This document shows positions 16,483 to 26,300 of a stretch of 64,000 bases of DNA, in pieces (the first letter of the stretch is position 1; each line of letters begins with the position of its first letter). A program made the position numbers and the translations under genes. The notes below the pieces were generated by a model. That model saw only the letters and a list, made by a program, of their open reading frames with translations, ran no database searches and was not told where the DNA came from. Origin of the DNA: Methylobacterium oryzihabitans (lineage in GTDB: Bacteria; Pseudomonadota; Alphaproteobacteria; Rhizobiales; Beijerinckiaceae); NCBI RefSeq assembly GCF_004004555.2, contig NZ_SACP01000027.1, positions 16,328 through 80,327 on the forward strand. The letters are read 5' to 3'.

Positions 16483-17421
16483 ATGAACAGGACCCTCGAA
16501 CTCGTCCTCGCGCTGGCCGGCGCCGCGCTCATCGTCGCGCTCGCCTACGCGGTGCCGTGGCTGCGCTTCGTGCTCACCATCGCGCTCGCCAAGGGGCTGG
16601 CGGTGCTCGGCATCCTGCTGCTGCTGCGCGCCGGTCAGGTCAGCTTCGGCCACGCGCTCTACCTCGCGCTCGCCGCCTACCTCGTCGCCTTCGGGGCGGC
16701 CCTGGTGCCGGAGGCGCTGCTGCTGCTGCCGGCGGCGGCGTTGCTCGCGGGAACCGTCGGCCTCGCGGTCGGCCTGTTCGTGGTGCGCTACCGCGAGATT
16801 TTTTTTGGAATGCTCAACCTCGCCTTGAGCATGGTGTTCTACTCGGTGCTCGAAAAGTTCTACTCGCTGACCCACGGCACCGACGGGATCCGGCTGCCGC
16901 CGGTGCGTTTCGCCGGGCAGGCGCTGGAGGGCGACGCGGCGCAGTGGGCGGTGCTGGCGCTCGCCCTGGTGCTCGCGCTGGCGTTCGGCGCCCTGGTGCG
17001 GGTGGCGCTCGCCTCGCCGCTCGGGGAGGCGCTGGCCGGGATCAAGACCCGCGAGACCCGGCTCGAATTCATGGGCGTGTCGGCCAAGCGCGTGCTGCTC
17101 TCGGCCTACGTCGCCTCGGCGGTGATGGCCGGCTGCGGCGGCGCGATCATCGCGCTCACCACCCGCCACGTCACCCCGGCGCTCGCCTACTGGACCACCT
17201 CGGGCGAACTCGTGTTCATCGCGATCCTCGGCGGGGCCGGCAGCGTGGTCGGGCCGTTCCTCGGCGCGGCGGCCTACGAGCTGACCCGGGTCTACGCCGC
17301 GGCGCTCGTCGCCAATGCCTGGCAGCTCGTGCTCGGTCTCGTGCTCCTCGGCGTCATCGTGTTCGCCCCCGGCGGCCTCTGGGGCCTGATCCGCGGCGCC
17401 ACCCAGAGGAAGACCGCATGA
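16483..17421 (+). CDS. Branched-chain amino acid-type ABC permease, LivM family
   Basis: Second inner-membrane permease, 312 residues from the ATG at 16483; a longer upstream frame is only repeat DNA. It carries LivM features: RAGQVSFGHALYLALAAY near 46-63, VRYREIFFGMLNLALSMVFYS near 103-123, the loop GIKTRETRLEFMGVSAKRVLL and the C-terminal APGGLWGLI. The stop overlaps the ATPase start (ATGA). The short AT-rich ATTTTTTTTGG stretch at 16799 is a slippery-looking run of eight T within the gene. Confidence 0.92.
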   Translation: MNRTLELVLALAGAALIVALAYAVPWLRFVLTIALAKGLAVLGILLLLRAGQVSFGHALYLALAAYLVAFGAALVPEALLLLPAAALLAGTVGLAVGLFVVRYREIFFGMLNLALSMVFYSVLEKFYSLTHGTDGIRLPPVRFAGQALEGDAAQWAVLALALVLALAFGALVRVALASPLGEALAGIKTRETRLEFMGVSAKRVLLSAYVASAVMAGCGGAIIALTTRHVTPALAYWTTSGELVFIAILGGAGSVVGPFLGAAAYELTRVYAAALVANAWQLVLGLVLLGVIVFAPGGLWGLIRGATQRKTA

Positions 17422-18188
17422 GCGTGCTGCTCTCGGCCCGCGGCCTCAAGATCGCGTTCGGCGGCCTGAAGGCCGCCGACGGCATCGACCTCGACGTCGA
17501 GGAGGGCGAGTTCCTCGCCATCATCGGCCCGAACGGCGCCGGCAAGACCACCTTCATCAACATGACGACCGGCTACCTCAAGCCGCAGGCCGGCGAGATC
17601 ACCTTCGCGGGCCGGCCGATCCTTGGCCTGTCGCCGCGGCGGATCGTCGGCCTCGGCATCGCCCGCTCGTTCCAGTTGCCGCAGCTCTTCACCGAGCACA
17701 GCGTCGAGCAGAACGTCGCGCTGGCGGTGGCGAGCCGCGAGGGCGTGTGGTCGCCGCTGGCGCCGCTGCTGCGCCCGCGCTACCGCGACGAGGCCCGCGA
17801 CCTCATCGCCCGGTTCGGCCTCTCGGCCATCGCCGAGACCCGGGCCGACGCCCTCAACGAGGGTGCGCGCAAGCTCGCCGACATCGCCATGGCGGTGGCG
17901 TTGCGCCCGCGCCTGCTGCTGATGGACGAGCCGACCAGCGGCGTCGCCGCCGCCGGCAAGATGGCGGTGGTCGAGACCCTGGCCCGGGTGCTGCGCGACG
18001 CCAGGGTGACGGCGGTGTTCGTCGAGCACGACATGGAGGTCGTCGGCCGCTTCGCCGACCGGGTCGCGGTCTGGGGCCAGGGCAAGATCGCCGCGCTGGG
18101 CACGCCCGAGGTGGTGCTCAACGACCCCGAGGTGCAGCGCACGGTGATCGGCACCGTGCCGGCGGGAGGCGTCCATGCTGCGGCTTGA
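17418..18188 (+). CDS. Branched-chain amino acid-type ABC ATPase, LivG family
   Basis: ATP-hydrolysing subunit of 256 residues. Walker A GPNGAGKTT is at about 36-44, the Q-loop at FQLPQLF, and Walker B LLLMDEPTSGV near 170. The signature usually written LSYGQ is LNEGARKLADIAMAV, a variation seen in some LivG subgroups. The switch His is in VFVEHDMEVV. The C-terminal BCA_ABC_TP-like tail is present. The start overlaps the LivM stop and the end overlaps the next ATPase gene by 14 bases, indicating tight coupling. Confidence 0.93.
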   Translation: MSVLLSARGLKIAFGGLKAADGIDLDVEEGEFLAIIGPNGAGKTTFINMTTGYLKPQAGEITFAGRPILGLSPRRIVGLGIARSFQLPQLFTEHSVEQNVALAVASREGVWSPLAPLLRPRYRDEARDLIARFGLSAIAETRADALNEGARKLADIAMAVALRPRLLLMDEPTSGVAAAGKMAVVETLARVLRDARVTAVFVEHDMEVVGRFADRVAVWGQGKIAALGTPEVVLNDPEVQRTVIGTVPAGGVHAAA

Positions 18189-18831
18189 CGGGGCGGCGGT
18201 CGAGATCGCCGGCGCGCCGGTGCTGCGCGGCGTCACCATGGCGGTGCCGCCGGGCGGGCGCGTGGCGCTGATCGGCCGCAACGGCGCCGGCAAGACCACG
18301 ACCCTGCGCGCGCTGATGGGCCTGCTGCCCCTGCGCGCCGGCACCGTGACCCTCGACGGCAAGACCGCCGGCGACGTGCCGGCGCATCACCGCGCCCGGC
18401 TCGGCATCGGCTACGCGCCCGAGGAGCGCAAGCTGTTCGGCAGCTTCACGGTGCGCGACAACCTGCTGCTGCCGGCCCAGGTGCTCGGCCTCAAGAGCCA
18501 GGAGACCGCCCGCCGACTGGAGGCGGTCTACACCCTGCTGCCCGAATTGCGCGATTTCGGCCCGCGCAAGGCCGCCGGCCTGTCGGGCGGCCAGGGCAAG
18601 ATGGTGGCGCTCGGCCGCGCCCTGATGGTCGGGACCCGGGCGGTGCTCCTCGACGAGCCGTTCCAGGGCCTCGCCCCGGCCCTGGCGCTGCGCTACGCCG
18701 AGGCCCTCGCGCGCCTGCGCGCCGCGCTGCCCGACGTCGCCATCCTCATTACCGAGAGCAGTCCCGACCTGCTTCGCGCGCTGGTCGACCAGACCTACGT
18801 GATCGAGCGCGGCGAGATTTCCCCGGCCTGA
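18175..18831 (+). CDS. Branched-chain amino acid-type ABC ATPase, LivF family
   Basis: Second ATPase, 218 residues, a little shorter than typical LivF (about 235). Walker A IGRNGAGKTTT is at about 33-43, the signature LSGGQGKMVALGRAL near 140 and Walker B VLLDEPFQGLAP near 160. The switch position reads LITESSPD, so the usual catalytic-loop His of the H-loop is Ser/Glu here, an oddity. The gene closes the transporter set and is followed after 39 bases by the aldehyde dehydrogenase. Confidence 0.9.
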   Translation: MLRLDGAAVEIAGAPVLRGVTMAVPPGGRVALIGRNGAGKTTTLRALMGLLPLRAGTVTLDGKTAGDVPAHHRARLGIGYAPEERKLFGSFTVRDNLLLPAQVLGLKSQETARRLEAVYTLLPELRDFGPRKAAGLSGGQGKMVALGRALMVGTRAVLLDEPFQGLAPALALRYAEALARLRAALPDVAILITESSPDLLRALVDQTYVIERGEISPA

Positions 18832-18870
18832 CCGGCACACCACGCACCCCCACCACGAGGAAACGCAGCG

Positions 18871-20307
18871 ATGACCGCACACCAGAACTTCATCGGCGGC
18901 CAGTGGACCGCCACCCCGGAGAGCATCCCGGTCCTCAACCCCTCCGACGGCCAGGAGATGGCCCGCATCGCCCGCGGCGGCGCCAAGGACATCGACGCCG
19001 CGGTGGCGGCCGGCGAGGCGGCGCTGGCCGGCGCCTGGGGCCGCACCGACGCCGCCTCCCGCGGCCGGCTGATGCTGAAGCTCGCCGAGCTGATCCGTCG
19101 CGACGCCGAGCTCCTGGCCAGGATGGAGAGCGAGGACGTCGGCAAGCCGCTGACGCTGGCGCGCAGCGACGCGGCGGTCTGCGCCCGCTACTTCGAGTAT
19201 TACGGCGGCGCCGCCGACAAGGTCCACGGCGACACCATCCCGTTCCAGAACGGCTTCACCGTCATGACCGTCTACGAGCCGCACGGCGTCGTCGGCGTGA
19301 TCGTGCCGTGGAACTATCCGCTCCAGATGACCGGCCGCTCGGTCGCCCCGGCGCTCGCCATGGGCAACGCGGTGGTGCTCAAGCCCGCCGAGGACACCTC
19401 GCTCACCGCCCTCCACCTCGCCAAGCTCGCCGAGGAGGCCGGCTTCCCGGCCGGCAGCCTCAACGTGGTGACCGGGCTCGGCGAGGAGGCCGGCGCGGCG
19501 CTCGCCTCGCATCCGGGCATCCACCACGTCAGCTTCACCGGCTCGCCGGAGGTCGGCACGCTGATCCAGGCGGCGGCGGCGAAGAACACGATTCCCGTCA
19601 CCCTCGAACTCGGCGGCAAGTCGCCCCAGGTGGTGTTCGCCGACGCCGACCTCGACGACGCCGCCGCGACCATCGTCAAGGCGATCACCCAGAATGCCGG
19701 CCAGACCTGCTCGGCCGGCTCGCGGGTGCTGGTCGAGGACAGCATCTACGACAGCTTCACCGCCGACCTCGCCCGGCGCTTCGCGGCGCTGAAGGTCGGC
19801 TCGGGCGAGCAGGACCTCGACCTCGGCCCGGTGGTGAACGCCAACCAGAAGCGGCGGATCGAGGGCTACCTGGAACTCGCCCGCCAGCAGAACGGCCCGC
19901 GCATCCTCGCCCAGGGCGAACTCGGCAGCAACGTGCCGGAGGCCGGCTACTACGTCCGTCCGACCCTCATCGGCGACGTCGACCCCGACCACCGCCTCGC
20001 CCAGGAGGAGATCTTCGGGCCGGTGCTGGTGGCGATCCGCATGCGCGACGAGGCCGAGGCGCTCGCCATCGCCAACGGCACCCAGTACGGGCTCGTCGCC
20101 GGCGTCTGGACGCGCGACATCGGCAAGGCGCTGCGGCTCGCCCAGGGCATCAGGACCGGTCAGGTCTTCATCAACAATTACGGCGCCGGCGGCGGCGTCG
20201 AGCTGCCCTTCGGCGGCATGAAGCGCTCCGGCCACGGCCGCGAGAAGGGGTTCGAGGCGCTCTACGGCTTCGCCGCGCTGAAGACCATCGCGATCAAGCA
20301 CGGGTAA
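18871..20307 (+). CDS. NAD(P)-dependent aldehyde dehydrogenase
   Basis: Cytoplasmic enzyme of 478 residues oxidising an aldehyde to the acid. The Rossmann part contains VVGVIVPWNYPLQM and FTGSPEVGT. The catalytic general-base Glu is in TLELGGKSPQ near 249-258 and the nucleophilic Cys in QNAGQTCSAGSRVL near 283. The C-terminal QEEIFGPVL and PFGGMKRSGHGREKG are standard. It resembles betaine-/gamma-aminobutyraldehyde-type dehydrogenases, but the substrate cannot be fixed. A GAGG ribosome site precedes it. It is co-oriented with the ABC genes and the SDR, implying that the imported compound is converted through an aldehyde. Confidence 0.93.
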   Translation: MTAHQNFIGGQWTATPESIPVLNPSDGQEMARIARGGAKDIDAAVAAGEAALAGAWGRTDAASRGRLMLKLAELIRRDAELLARMESEDVGKPLTLARSDAAVCARYFEYYGGAADKVHGDTIPFQNGFTVMTVYEPHGVVGVIVPWNYPLQMTGRSVAPALAMGNAVVLKPAEDTSLTALHLAKLAEEAGFPAGSLNVVTGLGEEAGAALASHPGIHHVSFTGSPEVGTLIQAAAAKNTIPVTLELGGKSPQVVFADADLDDAAATIVKAITQNAGQTCSAGSRVLVEDSIYDSFTADLARRFAALKVGSGEQDLDLGPVVNANQKRRIEGYLELARQQNGPRILAQGELGSNVPEAGYYVRPTLIGDVDPDHRLAQEEIFGPVLVAIRMRDEAEALAIANGTQYGLVAGVWTRDIGKALRLAQGIRTGQVFINNYGAGGGVELPFGGMKRSGHGREKGFEALYGFAALKTIAIKHG

Positions 20308-20324
20308 GGACGGCGCAACGCCGA

Positions 20325-20492
20325 CCCTCCCCCCTTTGCGGGGGAGGGTGGCGAGCGGAGCGAGCCGGGAGAGGGGACGCCGCTTCCGGATAGGTCGCGA
20401 CCGGGATGAAGAGCGCCACATCCTGAACCGTCGCGATCCCCTCTCCCGCCCGGCTTCCGCCGGGCACCCTCCCCCGCAGAGGGGGGAGGGTG
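20325..20492. repeat. GC-rich inverted repeat between aldehyde dehydrogenase and SDR genes
   Basis: ACCCTCCCCCCTTTGCGGGG...GGGAGAGGGGA at 20325-20378 is mirrored by TCCCCTCTCCCGCCCGG...CCCCGCAGAGGGGGGAGGGT at 20439-20491, with a non-repeated spacer. A similar architecture is at 30775-30940. It may form a transcript-stabilising or attenuating hairpin inside the operon. Confidence 0.7.
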
Positions 20493-20538
20493 GGCGGCGC
20501 GTCGGGCCCTCATTCACGAAACGACTCGGGAGACCCCC

Positions 20539-21288
20539 ATGAGACTGCAAGGCAAGGTCGCGATCGTCACCGGCGCCGGCGGCGGCTTCGGCGAGGGCAT
20601 CGCCAGACGCTATGCCGAGGAGGGCGCCAAGGTCGCGGTGCTGGATCTGCGCGGCGACGCCGCCGAGCGGGTGGCGGCCGAGATCGGCGGGAACGCCATC
20701 GCGATCGCGGCCGATGTCGGCTCCGAGGCCGACGTGAACGCCGCGGTGGCGCGCACCACCGAGGCCTTCGGCACGCCGCACATCCTGGTCAACAACGCCG
20801 GCACCACCCACAGGAACCAGCCGCTGATGGAGGTCGACGAGGCGACCTTCGACCGGGTGTTTCGCGTCAACGTCAAGTCGATCTTCTACTTCGTGCGCGC
20901 CATCGCCCCGGCGATGCGTGACAACGGCGGCGGCGTGATCCTCAACGTCGGCTCGACCGCCGGCATCCGGCCGCGGCCCGGCCTGACCTGGTACAACGCC
21001 TCGAAGGGCGCCGTGAACCTGATGTCGAAGTCGCTCGCGGTCGAACTGGCGCCGTGGAAGATCCGGGTCAACGCCCTGTGCCCGGTGATGGGCGAGACCG
21101 GCCTGCTCGAAGCCTTCATGGGCGTGCCCGACACGCCGGAGAACCGCGCCAAGTTCGTCGCCACGATCCCGCTCGGCCGGATGTCCCGCGCGGAGGACAT
21201 CGCCGCGGTGGCGCTGTTCCTCGCCTCCGACGAGGCCGCCTTCGTCACCGGCGTCGAGATGCCGATCGACGGCGGCCGGACGGTCTGA
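20539..21288 (+). CDS. SDR-family oxidoreductase (FabG-like)
   Basis: Short-chain dehydrogenase of 249 residues. The NAD(P)-binding TGAGGGFGEGIA is at about 12-23, NNAG near 86 and the catalytic Ser near 139 (LNVGSTAG); Tyr-x-x-x-Lys reads YNASKGAVN near 153. The acidic residue at the end of strand 2 (VLDLRG) suggests NAD. The C-terminal GVEMPIDGGRTV is standard. As the last gene of the ABC/aldehyde dehydrogenase run it probably makes or uses the aldehyde's alcohol partner. Substrate unknown. Confidence 0.92.
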   Translation: MRLQGKVAIVTGAGGGFGEGIARRYAEEGAKVAVLDLRGDAAERVAAEIGGNAIAIAADVGSEADVNAAVARTTEAFGTPHILVNNAGTTHRNQPLMEVDEATFDRVFRVNVKSIFYFVRAIAPAMRDNGGGVILNVGSTAGIRPRPGLTWYNASKGAVNLMSKSLAVELAPWKIRVNALCPVMGETGLLEAFMGVPDTPENRAKFVATIPLGRMSRAEDIAAVALFLASDEAAFVTGVEMPIDGGRTV

Positions 21289-21356
21289 CGGTCGGCACGT
21301 TCCCACCGGCGGCGGAGAGATCCGCCGCCTCGACCGTCCGGCTCAGGGCACCGAAC

Positions 21357-21938
21357 TCACTCCGCCGTCTTGACGAAGTAGACCTGACCGTTGGAGGCCC
21401 CGGAGATCATCGCGATCTTCCGGGAGAAGATGGTCGTGAACGCGTCGATGGCGATCTTCGGCCTGCCGACGATGTCGTCGCCGCCATGGGCGGGGTCGGC
21501 CCACAGGTAGTCGTCGCACATGACGAGCGCCCCGATCTTCGCGAGCCTGAACGCCAGGACGAGATCCTCCAGCACGTGCGGCGCGGCGTGGCTCCCGTCG
21601 ATGTAGATCAGGTCCGCTTCGATCTTTGCCGCGATCAGCGCGCTCAGGCCGTCGAACGACGTCTGCTTGATCGCGAAGACGTCCTCGTGACGCGCATGGC
21701 TTCTGACGTTGCTGGAGAATCTGGCCAGGACAGGATCCCTGTCCCAGACGTCGACGCAGTAGACCTTGGAGCCGAGAGCGCCGAGCGCGTGATCCATGAA
21801 CCAGAGCGTCGATCGGCCTTCGAAGGAGCCGACCTCGACGACGGTCTTGACTTGCCGCCTGTCCCAGTTGGCGAGCGCCAGCAGACGCTCCCACGTCGGG
21901 AAGTGAACGCTCGTCCAGTCGGAGGTGAACTCGGGCAT
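21357..21938 (-). CDS. Class I SAM-dependent methyltransferase (Methyltransf_24 type)
   Basis: A 193-residue protein with a SAM-binding Rossmann core: VVEVGSFEGRSTLWFMDHAL at about 34-53, VYCVDVWDRD, and ADLIYIDGSHAAPHVLEDLVLAFRLAKIGALVMCDDYLW near 108-146. This layout (IDGSH, then DDY) is that of the Methyltransf_24 family found beside glycan and natural-product genes. There is no signal peptide. It faces the SDR gene tail to tail and has no partner genes, so its acceptor is unknown. Confidence 0.82.
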   Translation of the reverse strand: MPEFTSDWTSVHFPTWERLLALANWDRRQVKTVVEVGSFEGRSTLWFMDHALGALGSKVYCVDVWDRDPVLARFSSNVRSHARHEDVFAIKQTSFDGLSALIAAKIEADLIYIDGSHAAPHVLEDLVLAFRLAKIGALVMCDDYLWADPAHGGDDIVGRPKIAIDAFTTIFSRKIAMISGASNGQVYFVKTAE

Positions 21939-22093
21939 CGGGTCATCGTCCTGACGATCGCCGACCGTGCGAGGTCACGGAAGCAGGGATCGTCCGCGTC
22001 CCATATTCGAAACATAAACCTTAACAATGTCTGCTTCGGAGATGGCGGCGGCCTCGCGCCCCGCCGCTCACGACCGGCAGGGCGCGCGCGTTC

Positions 22094-22702
22094 TCAATAC
22101 GCCGCGGTGAAGCGCGCGCGGCTGTGGCGGTGCTGCTCCAGTTCGTCGACCATCGCGAGAGCGTAGTCGGCGAAGCTGATCCGGCTGACGCCGGCCTCGT
22201 CCACCACCAGCCGGTCGGCGCCGAGGCGGTAGCGGCCGAGCCGCGGTCCCGGCTCCAGCAGGGCCGCCGGCGAGAAGAACGTCCAGTCGAGGTCGCGCTC
22301 GCCGCGGATCGCCTCCAGGAAGACGATCCCGCCCTCGGCCGCCGACCGCCACGCCGCCGGGAAATCCGGCTTGTCGATGACGCGCCGGCCCGGGGCGGTC
22401 TCCAGGCTGGCGGCGCCGCCGGTGACGAGCAGGCGCGGCACCCCCGCCGCCCTGAGGGCCGAGACCAGGGTCGCGGCCGGTACGTCGAAGTGCAGGGCGC
22501 TGACGACCGCGTCCGCGCCGCGGATCAGGTCGGCCAGGGCCGCCGGATCGGAGGCGTCGCCCGCCACCGCCGTCACGCCCGGCGCCGCCGGGATCGCCTC
22601 CGGCTTGCGCGCGATCGCCGTTACGGTGTGCCCGCGCGCCGCGAGTTCCCGGGTGATCTCCGAACCGGCGCGGCCGCTGGCGCCGAGGACTGCAACCTTC
22701 AT
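22094..22702 (-). CDS. NAD(P)H-binding reductase (NmrA/YwnB-like SDR)
   Basis: A 202-residue atypical SDR. The N-terminus MKVAVLGASGRAGSEITREL contains the GxxGxxG nucleotide site, with VTAIARKPEAI following. TGGAASLETAPGRR occupies the position of the catalytic strand. No YxxxK is obvious, as in NmrA-like and YwnB/NAD(P)H-binding_10 proteins that act as redox sensors or flavin/biliverdin-type reductases. It is divergent from an HxlR regulator across 53 bases with two palindromes, a common pairing in redox or quinone/aldehyde stress responses. Confidence 0.85.
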   Translation of the reverse strand: MKVAVLGASGRAGSEITRELAARGHTVTAIARKPEAIPAAPGVTAVAGDASDPAALADLIRGADAVVSALHFDVPAATLVSALRAAGVPRLLVTGGAASLETAPGRRVIDKPDFPAAWRSAAEGGIVFLEAIRGERDLDWTFFSPAALLEPGPRLGRYRLGADRLVVDEAGVSRISFADYALAMVDELEQHRHSRARFTAAY

Positions 22703-22708
22703 GGATCG

Positions 22709-22750
22709 TCTCCGTTGGTTTCCAATGGAGACCAGGTGCTCTATGGAGAG
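22709..22750. promoter_or_regulatory. Candidate HxlR operator palindromes
   Basis: Arms TCTCCGTTGG and CCAATGGAGA, separated by TTT (22709-22731), form an inverted repeat with one mismatch. A second imperfect palindrome, GCTCTATGGAGAGC, follows at 22738-22751. Both lie in the 53-base divergent gap between the reductase and the HxlR gene, where an HxlR dimer would control both promoters. Confidence 0.55.
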
Positions 22751-22755
22751 CAGTC

Positions 22756-23184
22756 ATGCAAGAAGGCACCTTTTCCTCACATGGTCACTGCCGGGGAACC
22801 ACCGCCCGCGGCGACGTGTTCGCGGCCGACTGCCCGACCCGGCGGCTGCTCGACCGCATCGCCGACAAGTGGAGCACCCTGATCCTGCTGACGCTCCACG
22901 ACCAACCGATGCGCTTCAACGGCCTGAAGCGGCGGATCGATGGCGTGTCGCAGAAGATGCTGAGCCAGACCCTCCGCTCGCTGGAGCGCGACGGGCTGGT
23001 GTCGCGCTCCGTGGTCGCCACCGTGCCGGTGAGCGTCACCTACGCGATCACGCCGCTGGGCGCGTCCCTCGTGGCCTCGCTGCGGGCGATGATCGACTGG
23101 GCCGAGACCCGGATGCCGGAGGTCGCGGCGGCGCAGGCGGCGTATGATACGATTTCCGGACGATCCGTTCCGGAAATCGCATGA
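22756..23184 (+). CDS. HxlR-family winged-helix regulator
   Basis: A 142-residue DNA-binding regulator. The HxlR signature is clear: CPTRRLLDRIADKWSTLILLTL at about 27-48, RFNGLKRRIDGVSQKMLSQTLRSLERDGLVSR near 53-84 and VSVTYAITPLGASL in the wing. A conserved Cys27 just before the winged helix is often the redox or electrophile sensor in this family (YodB, QorR), and a further Cys is at 12. It is divergent from the NmrA-like reductase. Its last residues (about AYDTISGRSVPEIA) come from the R1 repeat at 23145-23185, as with the LysR gene at 12758. Confidence 0.92.
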   Translation: MQEGTFSSHGHCRGTTARGDVFAADCPTRRLLDRIADKWSTLILLTLHDQPMRFNGLKRRIDGVSQKMLSQTLRSLERDGLVSRSVVATVPVSVTYAITPLGASLVASLRAMIDWAETRMPEVAAAQAAYDTISGRSVPEIA

Positions 23185-23190
23185 GCAGCC
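23143..23190. repeat. R1 palindromic repeat at 3' end of HxlR gene
   Basis: ATACGATTTCCGGACGATCC and GTTCCGGAAATCGCATGAG form the R1-type hairpin followed by the AGCCCGCGCGG tail. The HxlR stop codon lies in it. It may also act as terminator between this gene and the convergent RTX gene. Confidence 0.7.
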
Positions 23191-23310
23191 CGCGCGGCGG
23201 AGCCATCGGTTCCACACCCATGAGCGAGGCCGGTGTCCGCATCGGGAAGGCTCGCTCCGCCGGCGCTCCACTCGTGCAGGACGATGCGCCGCCCCCCTCC
23301 CCGGCCTGCC

Positions 23311-26300
23311 TCACGCGAAGAAGCGTGCGTCGGTGTTGCCGGCGCCCGCCGACAGGTCGAGGTCGGCGACCCCGGTCAGCCGGAAGCTGCCGCTGGTCGA
23401 GCCGTCCGCGCTCGTGACCGTGTAGAGGTCGCCCGAGCCGCGCGACAGCATCGCGCCGGTGCCGAAGCCGTAGAACGCCAGCGTGTCCGTCCCGCGCACG
23501 AAATCGGTCACCGTGTCGCCGGCCGTCTCGCCCGCCCGCAGCACGAACGTGTCGCGTCCCGCGCCGCCCGTCAGGGTATCGGCCCCGCCGCGCCCGTCGA
23601 GCACGTTATTGCCCTTATTGCCGACGAGCAGGTTGGCCAGCGCGTTGCCGGTGCCCGACAGGCCGAGGCTGGTGCCCATGCCGAGGTTCTCGACGTTGTC
23701 GCCGAGCGTGTAGCTGACGTTCGTCAGCACCCGATCGGTTCCCCCGCCGGCCCGCTCCACCACCACGTCGGCGGCGTTGTCGACGACGTAGGTGTCGTTG
23801 CCCAGCCCCCCGACCAGCGTGTCGGCGCCGGCACCGCCGTCGAGGCGGTTGCCGCGGTCGCTGCCGGTGATGAGGTTGGCGAGCGCGTTGCCGGTGCCGG
23901 TGAACGAGCCGGTGCTGGTGGCGGTCAGCGCCTCGACGGCGGCGCAGAGCGTGTAGGCCGACAGCGAGGTCCGCACCGTGTCGAAGCCCTCGCCGGCCAG
24001 CTCGGTGACGACGTCGCCGGCATTGTCGACCACGTAAGTGTCGTCGCCGAGGCCGCCGACCAGCGTGTCGGCCCCGCCGCGCCCGTCGAGGACGTTGTTG
24101 CCCCGGTTGCCGACGAGCTGGTTGGCGAGCGCGTTGCCGGTGCCGCTGAGCGAGGCGCTGGTGCCCATGCCGAGGTTCTCGACGTTGTCGCCGAGCGTGT
24201 AGCTGACCCCGACCAGAACCCGGTCGATGCCGCCGCCGGCCCGCTCCACCACCACGTCGTTGACGTCGTCGACCACGTAGGTGTCGTTGCCGAGCCCGCC
24301 GACCAGCGTGTCGGCGCCGGCACCGCCGTCGAGGCGGTTGCCGCGGTTGCCGCCGGTGATGAGGTTGGCGAGCGCGTTGCCGGTGCCGGTGAAGAAGCCG
24401 CTGCCGGTGGCGGTGAGCGCCTCGACGGCGTCGCCGAGCGCGTAGGCCGACAGCGAGGTGAGAACCGTGTCGCGGCCTTCGCCGAACAGCTCGGTCACCA
24501 CGTCCCGGAGGTCGTCGACGAGGTAGGTGTCGTCGCCGAGACCGCCCAGCATCGTGTCGGCCCCGACCCCGCCGTCGAGCCGGTCGTCGCCCGCCCGCCC
24601 GGTCAGCCGGTCGTTGCCGGCCAGACCCGAGAGCGTGTCGTTGCCGGCTCCCCCGAAGAGGCTGTCGTCGCCCGCCGTTCCGGTCCGGCTGGCCCCGGTC
24701 GGGTCGGAGGGATCGGCGGGGGCGCTGTCGTCGTCGGTGATGAGTCCCGTCGCCGTGCCGGTCCCGATCGTCGCGTTCCTCGGGTCCGACAGGGTGAGGA
24801 CGAAGCTCTCGTCGCGCTCCACGCTCGCGTCGCCGGCGACCCGCAGGGTGATGGTGGCCGTTGAACTGCCGGCCGCGAAGACGACCCGGCCGGTGGGCAG
24901 GACGCCGCCCGCGAAGTCGGCGGCGTCGGCCGGGTTCGTGCCCGCGCCGGTCACCGCGTAGCCGACGTCGGAGGCCAGGTTGAGGTTGCCGGTGCGGGTC
25001 AGCGTAAAGTCGTAGACCGTGGTTCCGCCGTTGCCCTCGGCCCGGCTCAGGCCCGTCGTGGCCAGCGAGACGGTCGGGGGCGTGGTGTCGACCGCATCGC
25101 TGTCCGTCGCCGTGTTGTTGCCGGTGGTCACCTCGGCCGTCGCGGTGCGCACCGTCACGGTGTTGGTCAGCGTGGGCGAGGACGCATCCGTGCGCAGGGT
25201 GAGGGCGAAGGTCGCCGTCGCGCCGACCGCGAGGCTCGCCAGCGTGCCGCGGATCGGACCGTTCGCGCCCTCCGCCGGCGTCGTGGTGGCGAAGGCCGGC
25301 CCGCCGGTCTGCGTCAGCGAGACGAAGGTGGCGTTGGCGGGCAGGACGTTGGTGACGGTGACATCGGCGGCGTCGACCAGACCGGTGTTGCTCACGGTCA
25401 GGGTGTAGGTGGTGTCGGCGCCGGCCTGGAGCGCGCCGCCGCCGTTCGACAGCGTGACCGACAGGTCGGCGACGTCCTGCGCCAGCCGCACCCGCGTGCC
25501 GCCGCTGCCGTCGTCCGAGAGCGCGAAGGCGTAGCCGACGGGTGCGGGACCGAGGCTGAGGGTGTTGCTGTCGCCGCCGTCGGCGGCGCCCTCGGTCACC
25601 GTGAGGCTGTCGCCGTTCCGGGTCAGCGTCGCCCCGCCGGCGCGGATCGCGCGCAGGTCGATGGCGTCGTCCACGTCGAACCCGAGCAGCGCGTTGGCCA
25701 GCGTGCCGCCGGCGTCGAGGCGCAGGATCTGGGCGCCGCTGCCGAAGGTGATGCCGCCGGACCCCGCCGAGGTCATCCGGCCGAGTGCGAGGACGCCGCC
25801 GTCGAGCGCGGTGCCGCCCGCGTAGCTGCTGTCGCCCGACAGCGCGAGCGTGTCGCCGCGGGTTTTGGCGAGGCCGCCCGCTCCCTGGATCGCACCGGCG
25901 AAGGAGCCGCCGTAGATCGTCGTGACGGTGGCGGCGTCGGTGCCGGTCCGCAGCACGGCGCTGGCGGCGGCGCCCTGGAGGTTCCGGATCGTGCCGCTGT
26001 TGCCGTTGAGGTCGAGGGCCGCGTTCGCGCCGACCCGCGTCTCGGAGAGCAGGGCGAGGAAACGGTTCTGGAGCAGCCCGCTCTCGTCCCGCAGGGTGCC
26101 GCCGCCGACCTCGAGGCTGGCGCTCGCGTCGATCGACCGGAAGTCGGTCTGGAACGCGAGGGTTCCGGTGGCGGTCTGCGAGCCGAACACGATGCGGCTG
26201 CCGGCGCCGAGGCTCAGCGAACTCGCCGCGGTGAACTGGAAGTAGGCGGTCTCGCCAGCCGAGACCGCGATGCCCCCGGTGCGGTTCGGGGCGACGACGA

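Noticed and set aside
18118..21306. Minus-strand open frame of 1062 codons
   Set aside because: Antisense shadow over LivF, aldehyde dehydrogenase and SDR genes; composition is His/Arg/Asp-rich with no motifs.
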